Below, piece after piece: positions 42,060 to 51,150 of a stretch of 64,000 nt of DNA. The notes beneath the pieces were generated by a model. It was not told where the DNA came from. It saw only the letters and a list, made by a program, of their open reading frames with translations, and searched no databases. Origin of the DNA: CAIMUS01 sp046347625. Lineage in GTDB: Bacteria; Pseudomonadota; Gammaproteobacteria; Competibacterales; Competibacteraceae. Position numbers and translations under genes: made by a program. Position 1 is the stretch's first letter. Each line of letters begins with the position of its first letter. The stretch spans positions 62,001 through 126,000 of the forward strand of contig JAXMFU010000005.1 of NCBI GenBank assembly GCA_046347625.1, in the 5' to 3' direction.

Positions 42060-42138
42060 CCGCTCTTTCCAAAGGAAGAGACCGTTCAGACAGGCACTAC
42101 CTATTGCTTTCACAACTTCAGTTTTTTTGAGAAATGTC

Positions 42139-42702
42139 ATGATGCCTACTCCTATCCGTTACCTCTTACCGGCACTGGTCGGCATACTGCTCCTGTTGCC
42201 CGGCCCGGCCCCCGCCCAGCAAAAATCGTCCAAGGCGGCCTTTGAAATCGATCTGAACCAGGGCCTGGAGCCGGCAACCGCCACGGCACTGGGCAAGGAG
42301 TTGGGTCTCCTGCTGCAAACCGTGGATACTAACGGCAATCCAGCCTCACAGTCGGCGGGCCGGCCCAAACTGACCTCTCTCAACCAAATCATCGAGCTCC
42401 TGCGCCAACACCAGGGAGTCGCCTATGTGGTCCTGGGACGGCGCAGCGAGCAGACCCCGGTGAATCTGGACAAGGTGTTCGTCGTTCCCGATGTGATCAA
42501 AGTCACGATTAGTGGTACGCCGCCGCCGGCCGCCGCCTCGAAGGAAGCCGGTTCCAACTCGGTCGGTGGAGAGCCCAAGCAAGCGGAGGAAGCGGGCGAC
42601 CAGGAGCCGGAAGTTTCCGTGACTCCCGGCGAACCGGGCCAGCCGCCACAGGTCAAGTTTCATTTCGATCCTAAAAAATATCTCGATCCTGGGTCTCAGT
42701 AG
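42139..42702 (+). CDS. Exported protein of unknown function
   Basis: 187 residues from ATG 42139. A signal peptide is clear: MMPTPIRYLLPALVGILLLL then PGPAPAQ. The mature part starts with a short domain (IDLNQGLEPATATALGKELG, LTSLNQIIELLRQHQG, VAYVVLGRRS) and ends in a Pro/Glu-rich tail (EPEVSVTPGEPGQPPQ). No known family. Start codon uncertain by one codon; ribosome site weak. Confidence 0.65.
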   Translation: MMPTPIRYLLPALVGILLLLPGPAPAQQKSSKAAFEIDLNQGLEPATATALGKELGLLLQTVDTNGNPASQSAGRPKLTSLNQIIELLRQHQGVAYVVLGRRSEQTPVNLDKVFVVPDVIKVTISGTPPPAAASKEAGSNSVGGEPKQAEEAGDQEPEVSVTPGEPGQPPQVKFHFDPKKYLDPGSQ

Positions 42703-42748
42703 ATGGCAAGGCGTAAGGGGACTTTCGAAAAAGCTCATCCCTGTGAGC

Positions 42749-42782
42749 CAGTTTTTATTCCCCTTGCCAAGGGGGGGTACCC
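42749..42782. repeat. Short dispersed unit shared with 47.6 kb
   Basis: TTTTATTCCCCTTGCCAAGG then GGGGTACCC resembles 47648-47690 (TTTATTCCCTCCCCTGCCAA, GGGGGGTGCCC), and the preceding 40 bases (TTTCGAAAAAGCTCATCCCT) also match. It lies in the 307-base gap before the large glycosidase. Confidence 0.55.
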
Positions 42783-42794
42783 TGACAAATAAGA

Positions 42795-42880
42795 GTAGGA
42801 TGGGCAAAGCGAAGCGTGCCCATCCTACCTAAACCAATCCACTAAAGAACGATGGGCACGCTTCGCTTTGCCCATCCTAC
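42795..42880. repeat. Perfect 30-bp inverted repeat
   Basis: GTAGGATGGGCAAAGCGAAG-type arm (42795-42824) is exactly inverted at 42851-42880 with a 26-base loop. It is a family B relative; both arms carry GCCCATCCTAC ends. It is followed closely by the glycosidase gene. Confidence 0.9.
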
Positions 42881-43009
42881 CGCAAAACTGTCAGACGTCC
42901 GGTGTCCGACCTACCGGGCTGCAAAAATATTGCATTGCCGGTATCCTGCCGGGCAGCCTCAAGGCGTGGAGCCTGCTTCCTATCCTTTCAATCCGAGAGT
43001 CCCCGGCCG

Positions 43010-46000
43010 ATGAGGATAACTTTAAAGAACCTGCTGATCCTGGCGGTCTCACTGATAGCGTGGTCTGGTCCTAAAACCATGGCGGAAACTGTGATATTGG
43101 ATGAGTTCGAGACGTTGCAAGGCTGGACGGCGATCGGCTCGCCCGGGGTGCGGGTGGAATTGGCCCATGACACCGGTTACAAAGGCATGGGTCTGCGAGT
43201 GGATTTCGATTTTCAAGGTCACGGCGGCTATTTCATGGTCCGCAAGTCCTTTCCGTTGAAGCTGCCCGATAACTACGACTTCAGCTTTATGCTAAGGGGC
43301 GAGGCGCCCGCCAATAACTTCGAGTTCAAGCTGATCGATCCCGCCGACAAAAATGTCTGGTGGCGGGTCCAACGGGACTTTGCCTTTCCCGGCGACTGGC
43401 AGCGGATGGTGATCAAGAAACGCCAAGTGCAATTCGCCTGGGGTCCGGCGGGTGGTGGACTGCCTACCGCCGTGGGCGCGCTGGAACTGACCATCTCGGC
43501 TGTCAAGGGTGGCAAAGGCTCCATCTGGGTGGACAATCTCCAGTTTGCCGAACGCGAACCGGTGGAACCTTATACTTTACAACCCAAGGTGGAAGTTTCC
43601 ACCTCGATACCCGGTCATGAGCCGGCACGGGTACTGGAGTCGCAATCTCAATCTGGCTGGCATAGCGGCTCGGTGGCCGAAAGCCAATGGTTGCTGCTGG
43701 ACTTTCTCAAGCAGCGGGAGTACGGCGGCCTGGTCATCGATTGGGATCGGGAAGATTACGCGACCGCCTATCGGGTGCAGATTTCCGATGACGGGGTCGA
43801 TTGGCAAACGGTCCATGAAGTGACCGATGGCAACGGCGGGCGGGATTATATTTACCTGCCGGATGCCGAATCCCGCTATCTGCGGCTGGAATTGCAAAAG
43901 AGCAGCCGGGGACAGGGTTACGGGATTCCGGCGATCGCGGTGAAGCCTTATGAGTTCTCGTCCTCGATCAATCACTTCTTCGAGTCGGTCGCACAGGATA
44001 CGGCCAGGGGCCGCTATCCCAAATACCTTTACCGGCAACAGACCTACTGGACCCCGGTGGGCGTGAACGGCGATACCAAGGAGGGTCTGCTGAACGAAGA
44101 AGGCATGCTCGAGGTCGATAAGGGCGGCTTTTCGATAGAACCCTTTCTGTATGTGGACGGTCGGTCGATCACCTGGGCGGAAGTGCAGCCGATACAGGAA
44201 CTGGAGCAGGGCTATTTACCGATTCCCTCGGTCGTCTGGCGGCACGAACCGCTGCTGCTGCAAATCACGGCCTTTGCCACGGGCAAGCCGGGCGCTTCGA
44301 CCCTGTATGCCCGCTATCTGCTGAGTAACAGCAGCGCCGAGCGCCGGCATCTCAGCCTGTTCCTGGCGGTGCGTCCTTTCCAGGTCAATCCCCCTTGGCA
44401 AACGCTCAATGTCATCGTCGGCGGCGCAAGCCCGATTCGTGAACTGAGCTACGAGGAGGGGCGGGTCAGGGTCAACCGGGAAAAGGCGGTATTACCGCTG
44501 ACTACCCCCGATCGCTTCGGCGCCGCCCGGTTCGAGCACGGTCCAATTACCGACTTTCTGGCGGCCGGCAAGCTGCCGGTGCAGGATAGCGTGGCCGATC
44601 CCTTCGGTTATGCCTCGGGCGCACTGGAATATATCATCGATCTGCCACCCCACGGTTCCCGCGAGATTTACCTCGCCATTCCTTTCCATGAGCCACCGCC
44701 GGCGGCCGACCCGCTGTCCATGGAAGAAGCGACCGCACGCGGGCGCGCGGAACTGGCGGCGGCAATCCATGACTGGCAAGGCCAACTCGACCGAGTGGAG
44801 ATACAAGTACCGCCGGCGGCCGAGCGACTGGTTCATGTTTTAAAGAGTAATCTGGCCTATATTCTGATCAATCGCGCCGGTCCGGCCATTCATCCGGGTC
44901 CCCGGACCTATGCGCGTTCCTGGATTCGGGACGGTGCGCTCACGTCGTCGGCCTTGCTCTCCATGGGCTACCCCAACGAAGTGCGTGAATTTATTCGCTG
45001 GTACGCCGGCTATCAGTTTCCCGACGGCAAGATTCCCTGTTGTGTGGACCATCGCGGCGCCGACCCCCTGGCGGAAAATGACAGCCATGGCGAATTTATC
45101 TATGCGATCATGGAATACTATCGTTATACCCATGACGTGGGTTTCCTCAGCGAACTCTGGCCCGCTGTGGTCAAGGCGGTGAACTATATCGATGTTCTTC
45201 GCCGGCAGCGTCTGACCGATGCCTACCGGACACCGGAATTATGCCAGTACTACGGTCTGGTGCCGGAATCGGTCAGCCACGAGGGGTATCTGGCCCGTCC
45301 GGTACATTCGTACTGGGATAATTTTTTCACCTTGCGGGGACTGAAGGATGCCGCCGCCATGGCGGTGGTATTGGGCGAGACGGAGAAAGCGGCGAGTTTT
45401 GCCGCGTTACGGGATGCCTTCCACCAGGACTTGCTCGAATCGATCCGCTGCACCATGGAAAAGCATGCGATCGACTACCTGCCCGCCTCCGCCGAACTCG
45501 GGGATTTCGATCCCAACTCGACCGCCATCGCGCTGGACCCCGGCGGCGAACAATACGACCTGCCGCAAGCCGCTTTGCAGCAGACTTTCGACAACTTCTA
45601 TCGCTATTTCCGGCGGCGCGCCAATGGTGAGGTCGACTGGGATAATTACACGCCCTATGAGATTCGGGTGGCGGGGGCACTGGTGCGATTGGGTCAACGC
45701 CGGCGGGCGTTGGAGGTATTGGATTTCTTTCTGGCCGACCAGCGTCCGCCGGCCTGGAACCAATGGACCGAGATCGTCTGGCGCGATCCACGGGCACCCA
45801 ATTTTATCGGTGATCTGCCCCATACCTGGATCGGCTCCGATTATATCCGTGTGTTACGCAGCCTGTTCGCCTTCGAGCAGGAAAGCGACCAGTCTCTGGT
45901 GATTGCCGCCGGCATACCGTATGACTGGTTGAAAAATAGCGACGGCATCAGCGTGAAACGCCTGCCGACCTATCATGGCACACTTAACTACAGCCTACGG

Positions 46001-46201
46001 CGGGAGGCGCCGGGGAAATTGCACTTGACGCTGACAGGGGATATCGTCCTGCCGCCGGGTCATCTGGTCGTCAGACCGCCGGTGGCGCTACGCGGACTGA
46101 CGGTCAATGGCAAGGCCGGCACGCTGTTCGACGCCGACCATGCCACGATTACCGAATTCCCCGCCGAGGTGGTGCTGGAATATCGAGAGCCCGTTCAGTA
46201 A
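43010..46201 (+). CDS. Large exported glycosidase with N-terminal carbohydrate-binding modules
   Basis: 1,063 residues from ATG 43010 (MRITLKNLLILAVSLIAWSG), with a signal peptide likely cleaved after KTMAE or TMA. Residues about 25-190 form a beta-sandwich (WTAIGSPGVRVELAHDTGYK, FEFKLIDPADKNVWWRVQRD, ISAVKGGKGSIWVDNLQF) of carbohydrate-binding type. Residues about 195-320 resemble a discoidin F5/8 domain (WLLLDFLKQREYGGLVIDWD, YRVQISDDGVDWQTVHEVTD). From about 620 to 960 is an (alpha/alpha)6 six-hairpin fold (TYARSWIRDGALTSSALLSM, YYRYTHDVGFLSELW, HSYWDNFFTLRGL, TWIGSDYIRVLRS) found in glucoamylase-, GH63- and amylo-alpha-glucosidase-like enzymes. I cannot name the family. It may act on the same glucans as the GH13/GH57 enzymes. 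Confidence 0.75.
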   Translation: MRITLKNLLILAVSLIAWSGPKTMAETVILDEFETLQGWTAIGSPGVRVELAHDTGYKGMGLRVDFDFQGHGGYFMVRKSFPLKLPDNYDFSFMLRGEAPANNFEFKLIDPADKNVWWRVQRDFAFPGDWQRMVIKKRQVQFAWGPAGGGLPTAVGALELTISAVKGGKGSIWVDNLQFAEREPVEPYTLQPKVEVSTSIPGHEPARVLESQSQSGWHSGSVAESQWLLLDFLKQREYGGLVIDWDREDYATAYRVQISDDGVDWQTVHEVTDGNGGRDYIYLPDAESRYLRLELQKSSRGQGYGIPAIAVKPYEFSSSINHFFESVAQDTARGRYPKYLYRQQTYWTPVGVNGDTKEGLLNEEGMLEVDKGGFSIEPFLYVDGRSITWAEVQPIQELEQGYLPIPSVVWRHEPLLLQITAFATGKPGASTLYARYLLSNSSAERRHLSLFLAVRPFQVNPPWQTLNVIVGGASPIRELSYEEGRVRVNREKAVLPLTTPDRFGAARFEHGPITDFLAAGKLPVQDSVADPFGYASGALEYIIDLPPHGSREIYLAIPFHEPPPAADPLSMEEATARGRAELAAAIHDWQGQLDRVEIQVPPAAERLVHVLKSNLAYILINRAGPAIHPGPRTYARSWIRDGALTSSALLSMGYPNEVREFIRWYAGYQFPDGKIPCCVDHRGADPLAENDSHGEFIYAIMEYYRYTHDVGFLSELWPAVVKAVNYIDVLRRQRLTDAYRTPELCQYYGLVPESVSHEGYLARPVHSYWDNFFTLRGLKDAAAMAVVLGETEKAASFAALRDAFHQDLLESIRCTMEKHAIDYLPASAELGDFDPNSTAIALDPGGEQYDLPQAALQQTFDNFYRYFRRRANGEVDWDNYTPYEIRVAGALVRLGQRRRALEVLDFFLADQRPPAWNQWTEIVWRDPRAPNFIGDLPHTWIGSDYIRVLRSLFAFEQESDQSLVIAAGIPYDWLKNSDGISVKRLPTYHGTLNYSLRREAPGKLHLTLTGDIVLPPGHLVVRPPVALRGLTVNGKAGTLFDADHATITEFPAEVVLEYREPVQ

Positions 46202-46328
46202 GCTCGAACGAGAGACGAACTCCGATCTTACTGAACTGAATTCTATCTGAGCAAATTACGTTGCGATTCCTTTATCACCTCAACAACCGCATCAACCTCG
46301 AACGATGCGGTTTCGCTGTCGCCGTATC

Positions 46329-47588
46329 CTACAAGTTTTCTTTCCGTAATACCGCGACGATCCGATCCACTTCGGGGAGGGCGTGCCGGTAGAAGCGCTT
46401 GAGCCCGGCGCACAGGTAATTCAGTCCCGGTTCGCCTTCCGGGGTGCGGAGCAGGCGGTTCTTCGGGCATTCCCCCCAGCAATCGCGCAGATACGGGCAC
46501 TCGTGGCAATAGCGGGAGAGGGTCTCGGCTTTGGCATAGCCGAATTTGACCTGAGTGGGTGAAAATACCAGATCGGCCAACGGCTGTTCCCAAATATTGC
46601 CCAAGCGATACTCGGGATAGACATAATGGTCGCAGGAGTAAACGCTGCCGTCGTGCTCCACCGCGACGCCCTTGCCACAGAAGTCGTGCTGGATGCAGTT
46701 TTGTGCCGGCAGCCCCAGGTGTTGTGCCACCAGCGTCTCGAAATGACTGACCAGCACCTTGCCCAGGTCGCGGCGCCGCCATTCATCGAAGACCTTGCAG
46801 AGAAAGTAGCCATACTCCTCCGGATCCACCGACCATTCGGTAACCACCGAATTCGGATGGTCCGGCCGGGCTTCGGGGCTGCCCAACAGCGGCAACCGGG
46901 CCGAATCCCAGGTCTGCGGGGCGATCGTTTCAAAGCCTTTGATCTGCACGATCGGGATGAACTGCAGGAACGTGGAACCCAGTTCGCGGCGCAGAAACCG
47001 ATAGACATCCAGTGGACGGGAAGCGTTGTAGCGGTGTACGCAGGTCAGGGTGTTGAACGGCACACCGAAGCGCTTGAGCAGCTTGGCGGCGGCCACCACC
47101 TTGTCGAAGGTCGGCGCGCCACCCTTGGTCACCCGGAACCGGTCATGCAGTTCGCGTGGGCCGTCGATACTCAAACCCACCAGAAAGCGATTTTCCTTAA
47201 GAAACCGCGCCCAGTCTGCGTTCAGCAGCACCCCGTTGGTTTGCAGGTCGTTCTCGATCCGCTGGCCGGGCTTGGCGTGCTTTTTCTCGAGCGCCACCAC
47301 CTGGCGGAAAAAGTCCAGTCCCCGCAGGGTCGGTTCCCCACCCTGCCAGGAAAACACCACCTCCGGCCCAGTGACGCCCTGAATATACTGCTGGATGAAC
47401 AGTTCCAGCGTGTCATCGTCCATGCGCCCCGGACCGGGTCCTTGGGGCAGGCGATCCTTGCTCAAATAGAAGCAATAGGTGCACTCCAGGTTACAGGCGG
47501 AACCGGCGGGCTTGATCATGGCATGGAAGCGCCGGGTGGCCCGGGTCCCCAGTTGTTGGGGTATGTGGTATTTGTCAAGAGTCATCAT
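46329..47588 (-). CDS. Anaerobic sulfatase-maturating enzyme (radical SAM)
   Basis: Oxidises a Cys or Ser in a sulfatase active site to formylglycine. 419 residues. Radical SAM motif CNLECTYC (Cys 32, 36, 39) binds the first cluster. GVTGPEVVFSWQGGEPTLRG is the GGEP-like SAM motif, and LVGLSIDGPRELHDRFR follows. The SPASM part has Cys groups near CIQHDFCGKG, SCDHYVYPEYRLGN, CHECPYLRDCWGECPKNR and NYLCAG, expected to bind two more clusters. It lies downstream of the sulfatase and HAD genes on the same strand, so its target is very likely the sulfatase at 48956-50911. Confidence 0.92.
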   Translation of the reverse strand: MMTLDKYHIPQQLGTRATRRFHAMIKPAGSACNLECTYCFYLSKDRLPQGPGPGRMDDDTLELFIQQYIQGVTGPEVVFSWQGGEPTLRGLDFFRQVVALEKKHAKPGQRIENDLQTNGVLLNADWARFLKENRFLVGLSIDGPRELHDRFRVTKGGAPTFDKVVAAAKLLKRFGVPFNTLTCVHRYNASRPLDVYRFLRRELGSTFLQFIPIVQIKGFETIAPQTWDSARLPLLGSPEARPDHPNSVVTEWSVDPEEYGYFLCKVFDEWRRRDLGKVLVSHFETLVAQHLGLPAQNCIQHDFCGKGVAVEHDGSVYSCDHYVYPEYRLGNIWEQPLADLVFSPTQVKFGYAKAETLSRYCHECPYLRDCWGECPKNRLLRTPEGEPGLNYLCAGLKRFYRHALPEVDRIVAVLRKENL

Positions 47589-47708
47589 GTTGGCCTTGAT
47601 GGAGGCGTTAGGTGATTTCCGAAAAAGATTATATCCGTAGGTCCGGTCTTTATTCCCTCCCCTGCCAAGGGGGGTGCCCGAAGGGCGGGAGGGTTAAGTC
47701 CGCACGAT

Positions 47709-47808
47709 CGAACCACCCCGGCGCTGCGCGCCACCCCTCCTTATCCAAGGAGGGGAATCCAGACCCACCCACGCCCGACTTTCCGGTATAGTCTTGGCCA
47801 GAAATCAC
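47709..47808 (+). repeat. Dispersed repeat family E, copy 2 (100 bp)
   Basis: Same 100-base length and order as 6521-6620: CGAACCACCCCGGCGCT, CCACCCCTCC, GGAGGGGAATCC, TTTCCGGTATAG, CCAGAAATCAC. It ends one base before the stop codon of the HAD gene, so it could affect that transcript's 3' end. Confidence 0.8.
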
Positions 47809-47809
47809 A

Positions 47810-48853
47810 TTATGGCTCGAACGCGAAAATCCGCTTCCAGTCGTTTTTCATGCTGATCACGATCCAACCGTCCTTCTTCGCCTCATCGTACAGCGCCTGG
47901 GTAAAGGTGCCGACCTTGGTATCGGACAGACCCTGGGCCGGGCCGTAGGCGTATTCGCGCCGGGCATCGTCGTGCAGGACGAGCATCGCGAGCCGGGCGC
48001 CGTCACCGGCCTTGGTATACTCCAGCATCTGCCGGTCGCCGGTCGAGTTGCCGAACGCAGCATAGGGCCGACGACCAATCATCAGGTGAATGCTCTCCGG
48101 CTTGCCGGCGTTGTTGTCGTTCAGCAGCAGCTTGGGTTCTTTGAGGAGAAACGGCTTGCCGCTCTTGTCATAGCCGTACTTAGTCACACCGGCGGTGCCG
48201 ATGACCTGCTCGGGCGGAATGCCGTAGACCTGCTCTGAATAAACCCGCACGAAGTCCTGACCGCCGCCGGTTACAATATAAGTCTTGTAACCATTGGCAC
48301 GCAGGTACTTCAGCACTTCCTGCATCGGCAGGTAGGTGAGTTCGGTATAGGGCCGCTGCCAGCGCGGGTTCCTGGCCTCGACGAGCCACTGCCTCACCTC
48401 GACCTGGAACTGATCGACAGGCATGCCGGTGAGGGTAACGGCGAGGAGCTTTTCGAGATCCTGCAGCGACAGTTTCGCCAGCGCTTCGCGGTTGCCCGAC
48501 AGCACGGTCTTGAACGGCTCGACCTTCGCCAGCGCCGGCTTCGCCTTGACCACCGCCGGAACTCGTTCCAGGCAGTACATCACCTGGGTGTACAGCGGAT
48601 GGGAGACCCACAGCGTACCATCCTGGTCGAAGGTGGTAATGCGCGCCTCCGGTGGCACGAATTTCGGGCTGCCTGGCGTCGTCGTGGCCTGCACGAATTC
48701 AACGATTGCCTGCTTGACGGGACCGTCGTTCCAGGAGGGCAACGGATCGGTCTGGGCGAGGGCTGGCGTGCCCAAGGCGAGACCCGCAGTAATCGCCAGC
48801 ACGGCAGCGAACAAGAGATAGATATACGATCTGCTGGATTTGATGAATTTCAT
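47810..48853 (-). CDS. Exported HAD-superfamily phosphatase
   Basis: 347 residues from ATG 48853, with GAGG 6 bases upstream. Signal peptide MKFIKSSRSYIYLLFAAVLA, cleaved near PALAQ. HAD motif I is ITTFDQDGTLWVS, with the nucleophile Asp and the acid/base Asp two residues on. Motif IV-like FGNSTGDRQML lies near the C-terminus. A phosphoserine phosphatase-like cap lies between. Probably periplasmic. It sits between sulfatase and maturase on the same strand, so it is likely co-transcribed, perhaps removing phosphate from the same substrate family; that is inference. Confidence 0.85.
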   Translation of the reverse strand: MKFIKSSRSYIYLLFAAVLAITAGLALGTPALAQTDPLPSWNDGPVKQAIVEFVQATTTPGSPKFVPPEARITTFDQDGTLWVSHPLYTQVMYCLERVPAVVKAKPALAKVEPFKTVLSGNREALAKLSLQDLEKLLAVTLTGMPVDQFQVEVRQWLVEARNPRWQRPYTELTYLPMQEVLKYLRANGYKTYIVTGGGQDFVRVYSEQVYGIPPEQVIGTAGVTKYGYDKSGKPFLLKEPKLLLNDNNAGKPESIHLMIGRRPYAAFGNSTGDRQMLEYTKAGDGARLAMLVLHDDARREYAYGPAQGLSDTKVGTFTQALYDEAKKDGWIVISMKNDWKRIFAFEP

Positions 48854-48955
48854 AGCAGCCTCTTCAGGGATAAACCGCATAAACACGCCCTGACAAGCGG
48901 GCGCCCTTTGGTGGCAGGAACGCCCGCTGGGTTATATCAGGCTTGTTTTATCCGG

Positions 48956-50911
48956 CTACTCGCTCGGATGCCTGGCGGTGTCGGCCTTGAGCTGCTCCAT
49001 CACCTGTTCAAGATTATAGCTGGCCGGCGCCTGCAAGGGCGGGAATGCCTTGAGCGTCTCGAACCACTTGAGCCACAACTGCTGGCCGATCGGCAGCAGG
49101 TTCCAGTCGTAGATGAAAGCAGTGCTTGGGCCGCCGAGCGCACCGCCCATACTCATCGCCGACTTCTGATCCAAGCCAACCGCCTGTTCGAAGGGGTCGC
49201 GCTTGATGTTCTGCACCAGCGTGAAGTGGAACGGCACGAGCGGCATGATCCAGCCGGCCGGTCCGGGTTGCGACATGGTGTAGTACATCTTCCAGTTCTT
49301 GTAGCGGACGGCCGAGGGTGTCGCTCCTGAGAAGTAGTAGAAGAAATCTCGCGCCGATTGCTGGGACTTGCCCGTCAGATAGTCGATCTGGTTGACACCG
49401 TCGAGGGTCGTCTTGACGATGCCCGGGTACGCGCCTTTCTCGATCTGCTGCTTCAGGCCGTCTCCCTTGGGACCGCCGGCGGCCTCCACCAGTGTCGGCA
49501 TCCAGTCGAGGGCGGCAAACAGTTCGGTAAACACCGTGCCCGGCTTGATGGCCCCAGGCCAGCGAATGACCGCCGGGGCCCGATAGCCGCCTTCCCAAGC
49601 CTCGCCTTTCTGGCCTTTGAAGGGCGTGACACCGCCGTCCGGGAAGCTTATCGCCTCGGCACCGTTGTCGGTGGTAAAGACAACGATGGTGTTGTCGAGT
49701 TGACCCATGTCTTCCAGCTTCTTGAGGACATAGCCGATGTTATCGTCCAACTGTTTCATGCCGGCCTCCTGGAGGCCCCAATCCTTGCCACCGTTCTCGC
49801 CCAGCATGGCTTCATACTTCGGCGACAGCATGGTGGTGACATGCATGCGCGCCGGGTTGTACCAGACGAAGAATGGCTTGCCGGTCTTCTTCGGGTCGTT
49901 GCGGTCGAGGAAATCGATAACCTTGGTCGAAATTTCCTCGTCGACGGTTCTCGAGCGATCGAGCGTCAGCGGACCCTCATCCTTACAGGTCTGGTTTTTC
50001 GCCGTCCCGTCGGAGGATTTGCAGGCGAGCACCGGTCGCGGCGGCGTCAGGCAGGTTGTCGTCTTGGGATCGACGGCACCGGGGACCTCGGGGACACCCG
50101 GGATCGGCGTATTCTTGCACGGTGGCGCGACGGTCTGCTCGGTCGGGGTCTTGTTGATGTCGGGGAAGCTCACCCCCTGCATGGCGTCCAGGTGATAAAG
50201 GTAGCCCCAGTATTCCTGAAAGCCGTGCGCGGTCGGCAATGAATCGGTGTGGTCGCCCAGATGGTTCTTGCCGAACTCGCCGGTGGTATAGCCGAGATCG
50301 AGCAGGAATTTGGCGAGCGCCGGGGTGCCGGGTTTCAGATAAGTCGGGCTGCCCGGGAGTTGCGGCGGGATCATGCCCGTGCGCAGCGGATACATGCCGG
50401 TGAAAAAGGCGTTGCGTCCGGAGGTGCAGCTCTGCATGGCGACGTAGTCCACAAACATCGCCCCCTCGTGCCCGATCCGGTCGATGTTGGGCGTTTCCCC
50501 GACCATCAGGCCGCGGTGGTAGATACTCGGCTGCATCCAGCCGATGTCATCTCCCATGATGAACAGGATATTGGGTTTGCCACCGGTCGCGGCGGCGGGA
50601 CTGCCCGTATTGGCGGCAATGACCAGTTTCCGGCCCGGCTTGATCTCGTCCGACGCCAGCTGGTTCTGCGCCTTCAGCGTATCCACGGGGACCTGGAAGC
50701 GCTCGCTGATGACGACCAGTTCATCGCCCTCGACCACCCCATAGGTGGCGGTGACGGTGTCGTACTGGCCCCGTGCATGGTGGCGCGGTCCCAGGTCGGC
50801 CGCCTGGGCGCTGCCAACCGCCAGAGAGGCCGTCAGGGCTAGGGCTGAGCAAGCGGTTTTGATCGCTGTCGTCAGGGGTGATTTCGGAAACGGAGGTGGT
50901 TTGAGTTGCAT
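48956..50911 (-). CDS. Exported arylsulfatase with N-terminal LysM domain
   Basis: 651 residues. Signal peptide (1-37) ends SAQA. Residues about 54-100 form a LysM domain (TATYGVVEGDELVVISERFQ, TLKAQNQLASDEIKPGRKL) that binds peptidoglycan or chitin-like glycans. The sulfatase domain follows: ILFIMGDDIGWM (metal Asp pair) and the formylglycine site SCTSGRNAFFTGMYP with Cys162 and Arg166. The classical motif is C-x-P/A-x-R; here it is C-T-S-G-R, an unusual third residue. TDNGAEAISFPDGG and GGYRAPAVIRWPG are typical. Cys-type sites are matured by the SAM enzyme downstream. LysM fused to a sulfatase suggests action on sulfated glycans bound at the cell wall. Confidence 0.88.
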   Translation of the reverse strand: MQLKPPPFPKSPLTTAIKTACSALALTASLAVGSAQAADLGPRHHARGQYDTVTATYGVVEGDELVVISERFQVPVDTLKAQNQLASDEIKPGRKLVIAANTGSPAAATGGKPNILFIMGDDIGWMQPSIYHRGLMVGETPNIDRIGHEGAMFVDYVAMQSCTSGRNAFFTGMYPLRTGMIPPQLPGSPTYLKPGTPALAKFLLDLGYTTGEFGKNHLGDHTDSLPTAHGFQEYWGYLYHLDAMQGVSFPDINKTPTEQTVAPPCKNTPIPGVPEVPGAVDPKTTTCLTPPRPVLACKSSDGTAKNQTCKDEGPLTLDRSRTVDEEISTKVIDFLDRNDPKKTGKPFFVWYNPARMHVTTMLSPKYEAMLGENGGKDWGLQEAGMKQLDDNIGYVLKKLEDMGQLDNTIVVFTTDNGAEAISFPDGGVTPFKGQKGEAWEGGYRAPAVIRWPGAIKPGTVFTELFAALDWMPTLVEAAGGPKGDGLKQQIEKGAYPGIVKTTLDGVNQIDYLTGKSQQSARDFFYYFSGATPSAVRYKNWKMYYTMSQPGPAGWIMPLVPFHFTLVQNIKRDPFEQAVGLDQKSAMSMGGALGGPSTAFIYDWNLLPIGQQLWLKWFETLKAFPPLQAPASYNLEQVMEQLKADTARHPSE

Positions 50912-51115
50912 AGGCGATACCCTCCTCAGGTGAAGTGAAATGGTATTGGATTGAAATCGGTGAGGTGATGCTGCCTATTATTGTACCGGCGCAGCCACAA
51001 AAACAATTGTACGAAAGTGCAATGAGATTGCCCGAAGGGGCAAATGCCACCGTGGCCGGGATCAGCATATAGGGGCGGTTCACGACCTGCCTCTACATCT
51101 AATGTGTTGGATTGA

Positions 51116-51143
51116 TTGACAATATTATAGATGTTGTTATTAT
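51116..51143 (+). promoter_or_regulatory. Strong promoter overlapping the TumE start
   Basis: TTGACA (51116-51121), 16 bases, TATTAT (51138-51143). Transcription would begin around 51150, where the ATG of MKAQEL lies, so the message may be leaderless if that start is used. An inverted repeat TGTTGGA ... TCCAACA (51104-51110 / 51145-51151) surrounds it and may be an operator. Confidence 0.55.
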
Positions 51144-51150
51144 GTCCAAC

